A DNA stretch of 64,000 nt from Novosphingobium sp. Rr 2-17 (GTDB taxonomy: Bacteria > Pseudomonadota > Alphaproteobacteria > Sphingomonadales > Sphingomonadaceae): positions 1 to 64,000 of the forward strand of contig NZ_AKFJ01000097.1 in assembly GCF_000272475.1 (NCBI RefSeq). Direction: 5' to 3'. The translations under genes and the position numbers were made by a program. The notes beneath the pieces are model-generated. The model was not told the DNA's origin and searched no databases. It saw nothing but the letters and a program-made list of their open reading frames with translations. This document shows, in pieces, positions 25,660 through 35,282 of the stretch. Each line of letters opens with the position of its first letter. Position 1 is the first letter of the stretch.

Positions 25660-26045
25660 GCGAGTTCGTCCTTGATGCTTCAGCGCTGATCGCGATGCTC
25701 AAGCAAGAGAAAGGTGCGGTCAAGGTTGCCAAAGCGATTGCTTCCGCCAGAATGTGCGTCGTCAACTATGCCGAAGTCGTCAGTCATTACGCGCACCTTG
25801 GAATGCCTCCTGCCGCCCTCGACGCGATGCTCGATCCACTACCGATCACCATCGTCGCCGCCGATAAGGAGATATCGCGCATCGCTGGCCGCCTGCGCGT
25901 CGTAACCTCTAGTGCGGGACTTTCGCTGGGTGATCGTTACTGCCTCGCCCTCGCCCAGCGCGACGGTCTTCCCGCTTGGACCAGTGACACACATTGGAAT
26001 CTTGTCGCCGACGATGTCGGCGTGAAGGTCGTCCAAATCCGCTAA
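25656..26045 (+). CDS. vapC: PIN-domain toxin (VapC type)
   Basis: A 129-aa ribonuclease toxin. PIN residues are present: first acidic residue in VLDASALIAMLKQEKG, Glu in VVNYAEVVSHYA, and Asp residues in GLSLGDRYCLALAQRDGLPAWTSDTHW. Length is normal. It is coupled to the antitoxin by a 4-base overlap. It sits among transposon debris and may stabilise the region. Confidence 0.88.
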   Translation: MSEFVLDASALIAMLKQEKGAVKVAKAIASARMCVVNYAEVVSHYAHLGMPPAALDAMLDPLPITIVAADKEISRIAGRLRVVTSSAGLSLGDRYCLALAQRDGLPAWTSDTHWNLVADDVGVKVVQIR

Positions 26046-26056
26046 TCGCCCGATCG

Positions 26057-26425
26057 CTAATCCGCTCCAATAATTACAGAGCCCCGTTCAGCACCCTTGG
26101 TTGCCGTAAGTCCGCCTCTCCAGAGCCGCACCGGACCGCGCACCAAGGTGGGGTCGAAAGCAATGCGATGCCCCGACTGTGATGCGATGTCGGTCAAGAC
26201 GCGGTCAAGTGGTCCCGTGTTGACTTTGAAGTTGATCTGTCCCTGCGCCATCGCAAGTGGCGCCGCCATGACCATTGCTGCAGCCACGACCGCACTCACC
26301 GAACCCCCGCCGCTGGAGAGCGCTTGCGTATAAGCGCCTTGTGGCGGCGCTCGCCCGGGGTAGTTGCGAGTTGCCCACCATGGCTTGCGCCCCCATATCG
26401 GCGGAGCCACAAAATATGCCATCAC
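26057..26425 (-). pseudogene. N-terminal remnant of a TonB-dependent receptor (STN domain)
   Basis: Contains a signal-peptide-like stretch (VSAVVAAAMVMAAPLAMAQG) then an STN-domain start (INFKVNTGPLDRVLTDIASQSGHRIAFDPTLVRG). The frame then degrades and stops. No plug or barrel follows, so it is a fragment of a FecA-like receptor. Confidence 0.6.
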
Positions 26426-26575
26426 GCGACTGTGGATGGTTGCGCGGCCTTACTTCGTTTACTGGCTTTGACGATACGACCGCCCCCCGATGGCAGTGAT
26501 GTGCCATGGTGGGTATGCAACGATCCACACAGGAGAGCGGTCCCATCATCAAAGCCGACGAAGCTGGGCAGGAAC

Positions 26576-26740
26576 TCAAATCATATGATAAACGCCCGTG
26601 CTGTATCCGCCATCGATGCATATCGTTTGCCCCATCGTGTACCCGGCATGCAGATCAGCAAGATAGAGAGCAGCCTGGATGATCTCCGTCACGGTGCCGA
26701 TCCGCCGCACCGCGACCTGGCTTCCATTTGCTCATTCAGC
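26576..26740 (-). pseudogene. short-chain dehydrogenase C-terminal remnant
   Basis: The minus strand reads RRIGTVTEIIQAALYLADLH then AGYTMGQTICIDGGYSTG and a stop at 26576. This is the typical SDR C-terminus (RIG..EI..A..FLA....YVTGQ...DGGYS). The Rossmann N-terminus is missing. Confidence 0.75.
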
Positions 26741-27306
26741 ATGGGATTTTCCTTCGCAGTAGGTGCGTCTGCTCCCAACCTCGCTATGTCATGCTTGACC
26801 CGGTTGGACAGAAGAGCAGGTCGCCGCCCGAGTGCAGTTCGCGCTACCATCACTCAGAATCTGAAGCCTCGCTTGCGCGTCGCGAAGAATTGCTTTGCGT
26901 TTGAGCAGTGAGCACATGTTGACACTTCAGCTCTCAATCAAATAAGTAGACAACACAGCGAGTGACTGGCTCGCCCTGTTTCAACCAGTCCGCGGCTTTT
27001 GATCGGGAAGCAGCTTGCTCCGCGTTACCAACAGCTAAAGCGCGCGACGCTCAGGCGACTACGCCAGGCTCGTGTTCCCCTCTCGATACGAAGAGGCGGT
27101 ACAATGCGAAAGACGTTCTAGCTCACACGAAGCAGCGCCGGGCAACCAGCGCCTTAAAAATGCGGTCAGCGGCAATCAAGCGCGGCCGGACGATCTACAC
27201 CTAGTTGCTCGTCGCTGCCGAGCACGCGCTCGCGTGCCGTAACCGTTCGCTTCCGGCCAGGAAGAACGGCGTGCGCTTGCATTCAGACCATGAGGGTTAC
27301 CAGTTC
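26741..27306. other. intergenic region upstream of the sulfur island
   Basis: I see no gene in these 566 bases. They separate transposon and gene debris from the first receptor of the organosulfur island and probably carry its promoter. Confidence 0.4.
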
Positions 27307-29736
27307 ATGCCGAAGTTCTCGCCCCGCCACCGTCGGGCGCACGCCGCCGCCTTGCTGCTTGCGACCAGCGCCTTGATCGCGCCCGCGCTCGCCTACGCCG
27401 ACGAGGGTGCAGCCGCCACTAACGGCGCAGCCACAGCCGCCGAGCCTGCTGCCGATGCCAGCACTGACGATGCCGGCGCGCCCGTCATAACCGTGACCGC
27501 CCGACACCGCGAGGAACGGCTGCAGGAAGTGCCGATCGCGATCACGGCCATCTCAGGCGCGGAACTGACGTCCAAGCGCATCGAGCGGGTGAGCGAATTC
27601 GCGATCAAGGTGCCCAACTTCAGTGCCTTGCAGCAAAATACCCGCGTTTCCGGCCTCTACATCCGGGGCCTGGGCGGAAATGCCAGCAACGATGGCGCTG
27701 AAGGTGGCGTCGGCCTGATCGTCGACAACGTCTTCTTTACCCACGTCGGCTTCTCGTGGCTGGACTTCGTCGATCTGGAAAACATCCAGGTCGTCCGTGG
27801 ACCGCAAGGCACGCTGCTGGGTAAGAACACCACGATCGGCGCGGTCATCGTCCAAACCCAGAAGCCCAGCTTCGATCCGTCGCTGACGATCCAGGGCACG
27901 TACGGCAACCGCGACGCAACGCAGTTGCGGGTGAACGCCACGGGCCCGATCATCGACGATGTGCTGGCCTATCGCCTGACGTTCGCCAACAGCTATGGTG
28001 GCGGCTGGATCACGAACCAGTACAATGGCGAAAAACTGCTCGACAATCACCGCTGGTCGGTGCGTGGCCAATTGCTGTTTACCCCTGCCTCCAATATATC
28101 GTCGCGCTTGATCGTCGAGCATTACGAGAGCGAGGAGTACAACAACTTCTACCCGCCGGTGGCGGATGTAACCGAGAACCTCGATCCCAACACCGGCCAG
28201 GCGATTTCCACGCGCACGAGCTGGAGCAGCAAGCTCAAGAACGCCTTTGGCTATACCGCCAACCTGGATGGCCCCAACAACGCCAACCTCAACAACCAGG
28301 ACCGCCTGGTCGCGCGCACCGATGGTGTGTCCAACGAGATCAACTGGGACCTGGGCGGCGTCAACCTGACGTCGGTAAGCGCTTGGCGGCGGCTCTATTT
28401 CCGTCCGTACAACGACAGCGATTACAGCCCCTACGACATCTATCGCGCCGGCTACGATGTGGACGTGAACCAGTATTCGCAGGAGTTTCGGCTCGCTTCG
28501 CAAAGTGGCGGTTCCATCGACTGGCAATTGGGCACGTACTATCTCCATGAAGACTTGCGCAGCAACTTGCGCACGATCTTCGGTTCGGATGCGACGTCAT
28601 TCTTCCTTTCCACCTCGCTGCCCTCCTCCGTGCTCGACGGGCTGGAATACGATCGCGATGGCCACCTGCATATCGACAGCATCGCGGGCTTTGGACAGTT
28701 GACCTGGCACCTCGCGCCGACGTTCTCGGTGACCGGCGGCCTGCGTTACACCTACGAAAAGAAGCAAGTGAGCGTGGATGGCTATAGTGTGGGCGGCGCC
28801 ACGCTGTCTTCGACGCTGCAAGCCTATCGCACCGCGCTGCTGAACAACTTGGGCGGCACGACCGGAAGTGCCGGCGGCAACTATAGTATCGATGCCCAGG
28901 TCAACCGGGGCGCGGTATCCTGGCTGGTCAATCCAGCCTGGCAAGTGACGCCGGACATTCTGGTCTATGCGTCCGCGAGCTACGGTGAAAAGTCGGGCGC
29001 GGCCAATACCTCGGCCACTGCTGCACAAGCCAGCCTGGTCATCACCAAGCCCGAAAAATCGACTGATTACGAAGCCGGGATCAAAACCAACTGGCTGGAC
29101 GGCAAGGTTACGATCAATCTCAATCTCTACAACAACACGATCGAAAACTACCAGGCCTCGCGCGTGGATAGCGCCAACGCCGCCTTCGGCACCTACTTGG
29201 CCAACGTCGGCAAGGTTCGCCTGCGCGGTTTCGAACTCGAGACCAGCTTCCAGCCGGTCCCGTCGCTCAGTTTCAACGCCAACCTCGCTCGCAACGACGC
29301 CAAGTATCTCGACTACGATGACGCACCGGCACCGGTCGAGTACCAGGCCGCGCTGGGCGGTTCGAACGCATCGCTCAGCTTGACCGGCTACCAAGTCATC
29401 GGTGCTCCCAAGTGGACGGTGCAAGGCGGCATCGACCTCGATCAGCCGATCGGCGGTGGCTGGGCGATCACCGGGTTCGTCAACACCAGTTGGCGCAGCA
29501 AGACGGCCTTGATCAACCCGCGCTCGATCTACGGTTGGCAGAAGGCCTACGCGCTGACGAACGCGGGCCTGGGACTGCGCAGCGAAAGCGGCCTCTGGCA
29601 GTTACAAATCTGGTCCAAGAACCTCACCAACAAGCGTTATGCGCTGGCGTACTCGGCGGCCTCGGCCTCTGCGCCCATTAACGAGGTCTATGGCAATCCG
29701 CGCACCTTTGGCGCCACCGTGACGCGCAAGTTCTAA
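27307..29736 (+). CDS. TonB-dependent outer-membrane receptor
   Basis: An 809-aa receptor. The start at ATG 27307 (MPKFSPRHRRAHAAALLLATSALIAPALAYA) gives a good signal peptide; the frame is open for 34 codons upstream. TonB-box/plug region: APVITVTARHREERLQEVPIAITAI, VSGLYIRGLGGN, ENIQVVRGPQGTLLGKNTTIGAV. Barrel to the terminal Phe in GATVTRKF. No STN domain. The next gene, a flavin monooxygenase, starts 4 bases after its stop, so it is the first gene of a seven-gene organosulfur operon. The transported substrate is inferred to be a sulfate ester or sulfonate. Confidence 0.92.
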   Translation: MPKFSPRHRRAHAAALLLATSALIAPALAYADEGAAATNGAATAAEPAADASTDDAGAPVITVTARHREERLQEVPIAITAISGAELTSKRIERVSEFAIKVPNFSALQQNTRVSGLYIRGLGGNASNDGAEGGVGLIVDNVFFTHVGFSWLDFVDLENIQVVRGPQGTLLGKNTTIGAVIVQTQKPSFDPSLTIQGTYGNRDATQLRVNATGPIIDDVLAYRLTFANSYGGGWITNQYNGEKLLDNHRWSVRGQLLFTPASNISSRLIVEHYESEEYNNFYPPVADVTENLDPNTGQAISTRTSWSSKLKNAFGYTANLDGPNNANLNNQDRLVARTDGVSNEINWDLGGVNLTSVSAWRRLYFRPYNDSDYSPYDIYRAGYDVDVNQYSQEFRLASQSGGSIDWQLGTYYLHEDLRSNLRTIFGSDATSFFLSTSLPSSVLDGLEYDRDGHLHIDSIAGFGQLTWHLAPTFSVTGGLRYTYEKKQVSVDGYSVGGATLSSTLQAYRTALLNNLGGTTGSAGGNYSIDAQVNRGAVSWLVNPAWQVTPDILVYASASYGEKSGAANTSATAAQASLVITKPEKSTDYEAGIKTNWLDGKVTINLNLYNNTIENYQASRVDSANAAFGTYLANVGKVRLRGFELETSFQPVPSLSFNANLARNDAKYLDYDDAPAPVEYQAALGGSNASLSLTGYQVIGAPKWTVQGGIDLDQPIGGGWAITGFVNTSWRSKTALINPRSIYGWQKAYALTNAGLGLRSESGLWQLQIWSKNLTNKRYALAYSAASASAPINEVYGNPRTFGATVTRKF

Positions 29737-29740
29737 CGTC

Positions 29741-31114
29741 ATGGCCAACGCTCAAGCACCGCAGCGGCAAATGAAGCTGGGGGCCTTCCTGTTCGGGGTT
29801 GGCCACCACGCTGCTGCCTGGCGACATCCCGACGTGGATCCTCGCGCCCCGTTCCGCTTCGATTACTGGCGCGATCTTGCGCAAAAAGCCGAAGCCGCCA
29901 AGTTCGACGCGGTGTTCCTGGCAGACAACGTGGCGCTGTTCGGCGCCAGCCCCGAAGCGATTGCTTACAATCCGCCAGTCTACACCAGCGAACCGCTGAC
30001 CCAGCTTGCAGCGCTGGCAACCCACACCAGCCGCATCGGGCTAATCGCAACCGTCTCTTCCACGTACCTTGCACCTTACCACGTCGCTCGCAAGTTCGCG
30101 GCTCTCGATCAGCTATCAGGCGGCCGTGCCGGTTGGAACCTGGTCACCTCGGGCAGCGATACCGAAGCGGCAAACTTCGGCCTCGATCACCAACTGGCCC
30201 ACGACAAGCGCTACGAGATCGCGGCAGAGCACGTCGCGGTGGTTCAGGCGCTGTGGGACAGCTTTGACGACGACCCCGTGCTCGCCGATAAGCAAAGCGG
30301 TCAGTTCTACGACCCTGCCAAGCTGCGCTACATCGATCATAAGGGCGAACACTTCCAGGTACGTGGTCCTTTGCAGACAGGACGCCCGACCCAGGGCCAT
30401 CCGGTGATCGTGCAGGCGGGATCGTCCGAAGATGGCCAGAAGCTGGCGGCCGCCACGGCCGAACTGGTGTTCACGGCCCAACAGAGCCTCGAGGCATCAC
30501 GCGCCTTCGTCCAGGGCCTCAAGGATCGCGCACAAGCCTTGGGGCGTTCACGTGACGATCTGCTGGTGTTGCCCGGCGTCACGATCTACGTCGCCCCCAC
30601 TCGCGAAGAGGCCGAGGCGAAGCTGGCGTTGCTTCATGCGTTCGTCGATGAAGCCGGTGCCCTGCAGAGCATCAAGGCCTTCCTCGATTGGGATCTCACG
30701 CAAGTCGATATCGACGGTCCGCCACCACCGCCGCCGTTCACCGAAGGTTGGCAGAGCCGCCAAAAGCTCTTCTATGATGTCGCCGTCGCCGAGAAGCTGA
30801 CGGTGCGCCAGTTGATCGCTCGCATGGCTGCCGCTCGTGGTCACCTCGTCCTCGTCGGCACGCCGACAGACGTCGTCGACGAACTGGAAGCCTGGTTCGA
30901 GAGCGGCGCGGCGGATGGTTTCAATATCCTGGCGCCCACGTTCCCATACGGGTTGGACGATGTGATCGAGCTTGTCCTGCCCGAATTGCGCCGACGCGGC
31001 CTGTTCCGCGAGGACTACGAAGGCTCGACGCTTCGCGAGCATCTGGGCCTCAAGCGCCCCGATGCGGGATTCGTGCGAGCGGCCCAAACCCAAATCGAAG
31101 AGACCGCGCCATGA
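29741..31114 (+). CDS. FMN-dependent luciferase-like monooxygenase (NtaA/SnaA/DszA family)
   Basis: A 457-aa bacterial-luciferase-superfamily oxygenase that uses FMNH2 supplied by a separate reductase. Family blocks: MKLGAFLFGVGHHAAAWRHPD, AEAAKFDAVFLADNVALFG, LAPYHVARKFAALDQLSGGRAGWNLVTS, HFQVRGPLQTGRPTQGHPVIVQAGSSEDGQ. DszA-, DmoA- and NtaA-like enzymes of this family cleave C-S or C-N bonds. With sulfatase and TauD neighbours, C-S cleavage is the likelier role. It overlaps the downstream transporter gene by 4 bases (ATGA). Confidence 0.9.
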   Translation: MANAQAPQRQMKLGAFLFGVGHHAAAWRHPDVDPRAPFRFDYWRDLAQKAEAAKFDAVFLADNVALFGASPEAIAYNPPVYTSEPLTQLAALATHTSRIGLIATVSSTYLAPYHVARKFAALDQLSGGRAGWNLVTSGSDTEAANFGLDHQLAHDKRYEIAAEHVAVVQALWDSFDDDPVLADKQSGQFYDPAKLRYIDHKGEHFQVRGPLQTGRPTQGHPVIVQAGSSEDGQKLAAATAELVFTAQQSLEASRAFVQGLKDRAQALGRSRDDLLVLPGVTIYVAPTREEAEAKLALLHAFVDEAGALQSIKAFLDWDLTQVDIDGPPPPPPFTEGWQSRQKLFYDVAVAEKLTVRQLIARMAAARGHLVLVGTPTDVVDELEAWFESGAADGFNILAPTFPYGLDDVIELVLPELRRRGLFREDYEGSTLREHLGLKRPDAGFVRAAQTQIEETAP

Positions 31115-32559
31115 GCACCATAGCCCTTTCTTCCCGGCCGGTCGCCACTGCTCCAACACCCGTGGCGAAGGACACGTCCCCTCCGCTCGGCAAGGGGCGA
31201 TTGATCGCATTTTCAACGATCGGAATGCCGCTGGCGGCAGTGGAAGTGCCGCTGGGCACCTATGTGCCGCCACTCTATGCCAGCGCCTTCGGGTTCTCGC
31301 TCTCGACCATAGGCGTGATATTCCTTCTGGCCCGGCTGTGGGATGCCTTCATCGACCCCGCCATCGGCTTGCTGTCTGATCGCACCCGCAGCCGCTGGGG
31401 TCGACGCCGACCCTGGATCGCGATCGGCGCGGTCATCTTTGCCGTGGGCGCGGTGCCGGTCTTCCTGCCGCCGACATGGTTCGGGCCGCTCGCGCTGTCC
31501 GCATCGCTCTTTGTCTTGTACTTGGGCTATTCGATGATCGCTACGCCGTTCGCGGCATGGAGCGGCGAACTTTCCAGCGCCTACCACGAACGCACACGGG
31601 TCAGCACTTACCTGCAGGCGCTTGTCAGCGTCGGCCTGCTGCTGGCGCTGGTCCTGCCCAGCCTGCTGGTAAAGAAGCTGGAAGGTGAACCCCGCCTGCA
31701 GCTTGCCGCGATGGGTGCGATGGTGTTCGTACTTCTTGCCATCTCTGTGCCCCTCACGCTCAAGGCACTGCCCGAACCTTCGATACCGCTAGGCCGCCAG
31801 GAACCACTACGCTTGTGGCAGACGCTGCGCCTGGTCTTTGCCGAAGGGCCGTTGTTGCGGGTGCTGGCCTCGAACTTTTCGGTTCGGGTGGCGCAAGGCA
31901 TTCGTACCGCCCTCTTCGTGTTCTTCGTCAGCTATTACATGGGCAAACCGACTTGGGCGCCGGGCCTGTTCCTGCTGCAGTACGTCTTTGGCATCTTTGC
32001 TTGCCCTCTCTGGCTGGCGATCGGCCGCCGCCTGGGCAAGGAACGCGCGGCCATCGCCGGCGAACTGACGCAAGTCACGATAAACCTGTTGCTTCTGCTG
32101 CTCACACCCAGCTCCGTGCCGTTGCTGCTGGCGCTGACCATAGCGCAGGGCCTGGCCCAGAGCTCTGGCAATCTGATGCTGCGTTCGATCGTGGCGGACG
32201 TTGCCGATCACCACCGGCTCAAGACCGATCAGGATCGCCTCGGCCTGTTTTTTTCTGTGTTCTCTCTATCCGACAAGGCGGGTGTCGCTGTCGCGATCGG
32301 CGTAGCGCTGCCACTTGCCGCGTGGCTCGGTTTCGAACCCAGCCATGTCAACCCGCCGGCAGTGCTCGAACACGTGAAGTACTTGTTCGCGATCGGGCCT
32401 GCGATTGGACACTTACTGTCTGCTGCAATCATCTTCCGGTTCCCGATCGACGAAAGCAGCCACGGCGAGATTCGCCGCAAGCTGGCGGCGCGAGACGCCG
32501 CTGGCCTCATCTCTGACGCGCGGCGCGAGCGCTGGCTCGTCGATCTCGACAACACCTGA
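31111..32559 (+). CDS. MFS transporter, GPH (MelB-like) type
   Basis: A 482-aa 12-helix inner-membrane transporter. The loop motif DAFIDPAIGLLSDRTRSRWGRRRPWI after helix 2 is typical of glycoside-pentoside-hexuronide:cation symporters. The substrate is not predictable. In this operon it probably moves the organosulfur compound, or the desulfurated product, across the inner membrane. Translationally coupled to the upstream monooxygenase. Confidence 0.88.
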   Translation: MSTIALSSRPVATAPTPVAKDTSPPLGKGRLIAFSTIGMPLAAVEVPLGTYVPPLYASAFGFSLSTIGVIFLLARLWDAFIDPAIGLLSDRTRSRWGRRRPWIAIGAVIFAVGAVPVFLPPTWFGPLALSASLFVLYLGYSMIATPFAAWSGELSSAYHERTRVSTYLQALVSVGLLLALVLPSLLVKKLEGEPRLQLAAMGAMVFVLLAISVPLTLKALPEPSIPLGRQEPLRLWQTLRLVFAEGPLLRVLASNFSVRVAQGIRTALFVFFVSYYMGKPTWAPGLFLLQYVFGIFACPLWLAIGRRLGKERAAIAGELTQVTINLLLLLLTPSSVPLLLALTIAQGLAQSSGNLMLRSIVADVADHHRLKTDQDRLGLFFSVFSLSDKAGVAVAIGVALPLAAWLGFEPSHVNPPAVLEHVKYLFAIGPAIGHLLSAAIIFRFPIDESSHGEIRRKLAARDAAGLISDARRERWLVDLDNT

Positions 32560-32624
32560 AGCTTATCCCCTCCCCCACCGCGCAGCCCCCCTCGCTACAT
32601 GCGCACACTGCAAGGAGAGTACCC

Positions 32625-33584
32625 ATGACCATCGTTGCCTCCTATCCCAATGCCAAGGACCCCGGCTCCCCGCTCGACATCCGCCCCGTCGGCGGGCGCA
32701 TCGGCGCCGAAGTTCGCGGCCTCCAGCTCTCCGGCGATCTCGACGCTGACACCGTCGCGGCCATCGAGGCCGCTTTGGTGCGCCACAAGGTTCTGTTCTT
32801 TCGCGACCAGAACCTGGACAACGATACCCATGAAGCCGCTGCGGCCCTCTTCGGCGATCCGGTAGCCCACCCCACGGTGCCGGTCGCAGAAGGTTCGAAG
32901 TACCTGCTCGAACTCGACAGCAAGGAAGGCTACGCCGCCTCTAGCTGGCACACCGATGTTACCTTCCTCGATGCATATCCAAAGGCTTCGCTGCTGCGCG
33001 GGATCACCATCCCCGAAGCTGGCGGCGATACGCTTTGGGCCAACGGCGAGACGGCTTACGAAGGCTTGCCCGAGCCGTTGCGCCAACTGGTGAACCACTT
33101 GTGGGCGGTTCACAGCAACGACTACGACTACGCCGCGCAATTGTCTGCATCGGGCGCCTCGGGTGCGGACCGCACTGCGGCAGCGGAACAACTGAAAAAG
33201 CACCGCGAGGTCTTCGCCTCGACGATTTACGAGACCGAGCACCCGGTTGTCCGCGTTCACCCCGTCAGTGGTCAGCGCAGCCTCCTGCTGGGCCATTTCG
33301 TGAAACGCTTCGTCGGTCTGAGCGAGCAGGATTCCGCCCGCTTGCTGAACGTCCTGCAGGACCACATCACCAAACCGGAAAACACCGTGCGCTGGAGTTG
33401 GCGCCCCAACGACCTCGCGATCTGGGACAACCGCGCGACACAGCACCGCGCGATTGCCGACTTCGGCCTTCAGCGCCGCACCTTGCGCCGCGCGACGGTC
33501 GCCGGCGACGTGCCCGTCAGCATTGATGGTCGCAAAAGCCGCACCATCCGCGCCGAACGCGCGGTGCAAGGGCAGCCGGCGTAA
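32625..33584 (+). CDS. TauD/TfdA-family 2-oxoglutarate-dependent dioxygenase
   Basis: A 319-aa non-haem iron oxygenase. The 2-His-1-Asp iron site is visible: SSWHTDVTF (His, Asp) and NRATQHRAIADFG (distal His), with RRTLRRATVAG providing the 2-oxoglutarate-binding Arg. Members hydroxylate the carbon next to sulfonate (taurine), sulfate ester or aryloxy groups so that sulfite, sulfate or aldehyde leaves. A ribosome site (AAGGAGAG) precedes the ATG at 32625. Alkylsulfatase-type (AtsK-like) activity is plausible given the neighbouring sulfatase. Confidence 0.9.
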   Translation: MTIVASYPNAKDPGSPLDIRPVGGRIGAEVRGLQLSGDLDADTVAAIEAALVRHKVLFFRDQNLDNDTHEAAAALFGDPVAHPTVPVAEGSKYLLELDSKEGYAASSWHTDVTFLDAYPKASLLRGITIPEAGGDTLWANGETAYEGLPEPLRQLVNHLWAVHSNDYDYAAQLSASGASGADRTAAAEQLKKHREVFASTIYETEHPVVRVHPVSGQRSLLLGHFVKRFVGLSEQDSARLLNVLQDHITKPENTVRWSWRPNDLAIWDNRATQHRAIADFGLQRRTLRRATVAGDVPVSIDGRKSRTIRAERAVQGQPA

Positions 33585-33677
33585 TCGCCCCGTCCTGAAA
33601 TGAGATTGCCGGCGTGGCGATAGGTGGTTCTCCCGCCACGCTGGCAAGCCCTGCCCGTTATCGAGAAAGAATTTCCC

Positions 33678-34364
33678 ATGGAATTGCTTGCCTCTCCCGG
33701 CGCTACGAGCTTTCCCGCTCATGTCATTATCCGCGAACTCGACTTGCCGATTACGGTCCGGCTGTTGCGCCTGGGCACCGGCGGCGATGACTTGGCCCAA
33801 GAAACGCCGCTTGGCCGCGTCCCTGCGATCCGGCTGGATGACGGAACCTTGATCGGAGAGAATAGCGCGATCCTGCCGTTCCTTGCCGACCAGCGGCCGG
33901 GCACCGATCTGTTCGCCCCAGCCGGCACCGTCGAGCGTGCCCAGATCCAGTCTTGGATCGGTTACGTCAATTCCGAAATCCACGGCGCAGCACAGCGGCC
34001 TGGCAACCGGCCTCACCTCTATTCCGACGATCCGTCTGCACACGATGGCATTCGTAAGGCCGCTCGAAAGCGCCTGCGCGAAGCTTATGCGCCGATCGAA
34101 GCACGCCTGACAGACCATGATTGGCTGGTTGGCGATCGCTTCACGATTGCCGATGCCTACCTCGGTGTCTTCGTCAGCTACTTGCCGCATTACGGAGAAG
34201 CACTCGCCGGGCTGGACGCGCTGACGCGTTTCTCCGCGCGCTTCGAGGCCCGCCCGACCGTGCAAGCGGCGCGCGCCGCCGAAGGACCGCTACCCTTTGG
34301 GCCGAGCAACCCGCGCGCGCCCAGCGCCAACCACACTAACTCACAAGAGAAAATATCAGCGTGA
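33678..34364 (+). CDS. glutathione S-transferase family protein
   Basis: A 228-aa protein starting at MELLASPGATSFPAHVIIRELDLP (ATG 33678). Thioredoxin-fold N-terminal domain (NTPLGRVPAIRL-type segment read here as QETPLGRVPAIRLDDGTLIGENSAILPFLAD) and helical C-terminal domain (DWLVGDRFTIADAYLGVFVSYLPHYG). It could conjugate or dethiolate an organosulfur intermediate. Its stop overlaps the GTG start of the next TauD gene. Confidence 0.88.
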   Translation: MELLASPGATSFPAHVIIRELDLPITVRLLRLGTGGDDLAQETPLGRVPAIRLDDGTLIGENSAILPFLADQRPGTDLFAPAGTVERAQIQSWIGYVNSEIHGAAQRPGNRPHLYSDDPSAHDGIRKAARKRLREAYAPIEARLTDHDWLVGDRFTIADAYLGVFVSYLPHYGEALAGLDALTRFSARFEARPTVQAARAAEGPLPFGPSNPRAPSANHTNSQEKISA

Positions 34365-35212
34365 CACTCGAAATCCGCAAGCACGGGCGCGTCGGCGCCG
34401 AAATACTCGGAGTTGACCTCGCAAAGGGGCTGACCGCAGACGAATTCGCCGCGACCCAAGCTGCCTTTGCCGAACATGGCGTGATCTTCTTTCGCGATCA
34501 AGCCATCGACGAGAACCAGCACATCGCCTTTGCCAAGCAGTGGGGCGAGATAAACATCAACCGCTTCTTCGCGGCCCACCCGCACTATCCGCAGATCGCA
34601 CTGGTGGTGAAGGAGCCCGAGCAGCAGCACAACATCGGCGGCGGCTGGCATACGGATCATTCGTATGACACAGAGCCAGCGCTAGGCTCGATCCTGGTCG
34701 CGCGCGAACTGCCTCCCCAGGGCGGGGCAACCGCCTTTGCCTCCATGTACGCCGCTTACGATGCCTTGCCGGTGACGTTGAAGGAGCGGATCGAGGGACG
34801 CCACGCCGTCCACTCTGCCCGTCATGTCTTTGGCAGCAAGGGTGCGGCGTACCAAGCCGTCCAAGATAACCGTGCCGATGGCCGCATCGGCAATTCCGCA
34901 GCAGCCGACGTGCTTGACGATCCGGTTCACCCGGTCGTCATAACTCACCCGTTGAGCGGCAAACGGGCACTCTACGTGAACCCAAGCTTCACGGTCAGCA
35001 TCCAGGGCCTATCCGAAGAGGCTTCGAAGGACTTGCTGCTCGAGCTTTATGCGCACGCGATAAAGCCAGAGTTCCAGGAGGACTTCCATTGGCACCCTGG
35101 TTCGATCGCGTTCTGGGACAACCGTGCGACCTGGCACTACGCCTATAACGACTACCATGGCCATCGCCGCGAGATGCACCGGATCACGATCGAAGGCGGT
35201 CCGCTGCAATGA
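34361..35212 (+). CDS. TauD/TfdA-family dioxygenase, second copy
   Basis: A 283-aa 2-oxoglutarate-dependent oxygenase, GTG start overlapping the GST stop. Iron ligands: GGWHTDHSYDTEPALGS (His, Asp) and NRATWHYAYNDYHG (His); the 2-oxoglutarate Arg is in HRREMHRITIEGG. It is clearly different in sequence from the dioxygenase at 32625-33584, so the two probably act on different substrates. Confidence 0.9.
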   Translation: MTLEIRKHGRVGAEILGVDLAKGLTADEFAATQAAFAEHGVIFFRDQAIDENQHIAFAKQWGEININRFFAAHPHYPQIALVVKEPEQQHNIGGGWHTDHSYDTEPALGSILVARELPPQGGATAFASMYAAYDALPVTLKERIEGRHAVHSARHVFGSKGAAYQAVQDNRADGRIGNSAAADVLDDPVHPVVITHPLSGKRALYVNPSFTVSIQGLSEEASKDLLLELYAHAIKPEFQEDFHWHPGSIAFWDNRATWHYAYNDYHGHRREMHRITIEGGPLQ

Positions 35213-35282
35213 CGCCAAACGGGAAGCAGACCTCCCCGCTCCCAAGCCCACACTTGTGTTCCTCACATCTCGGAGATTTCGC

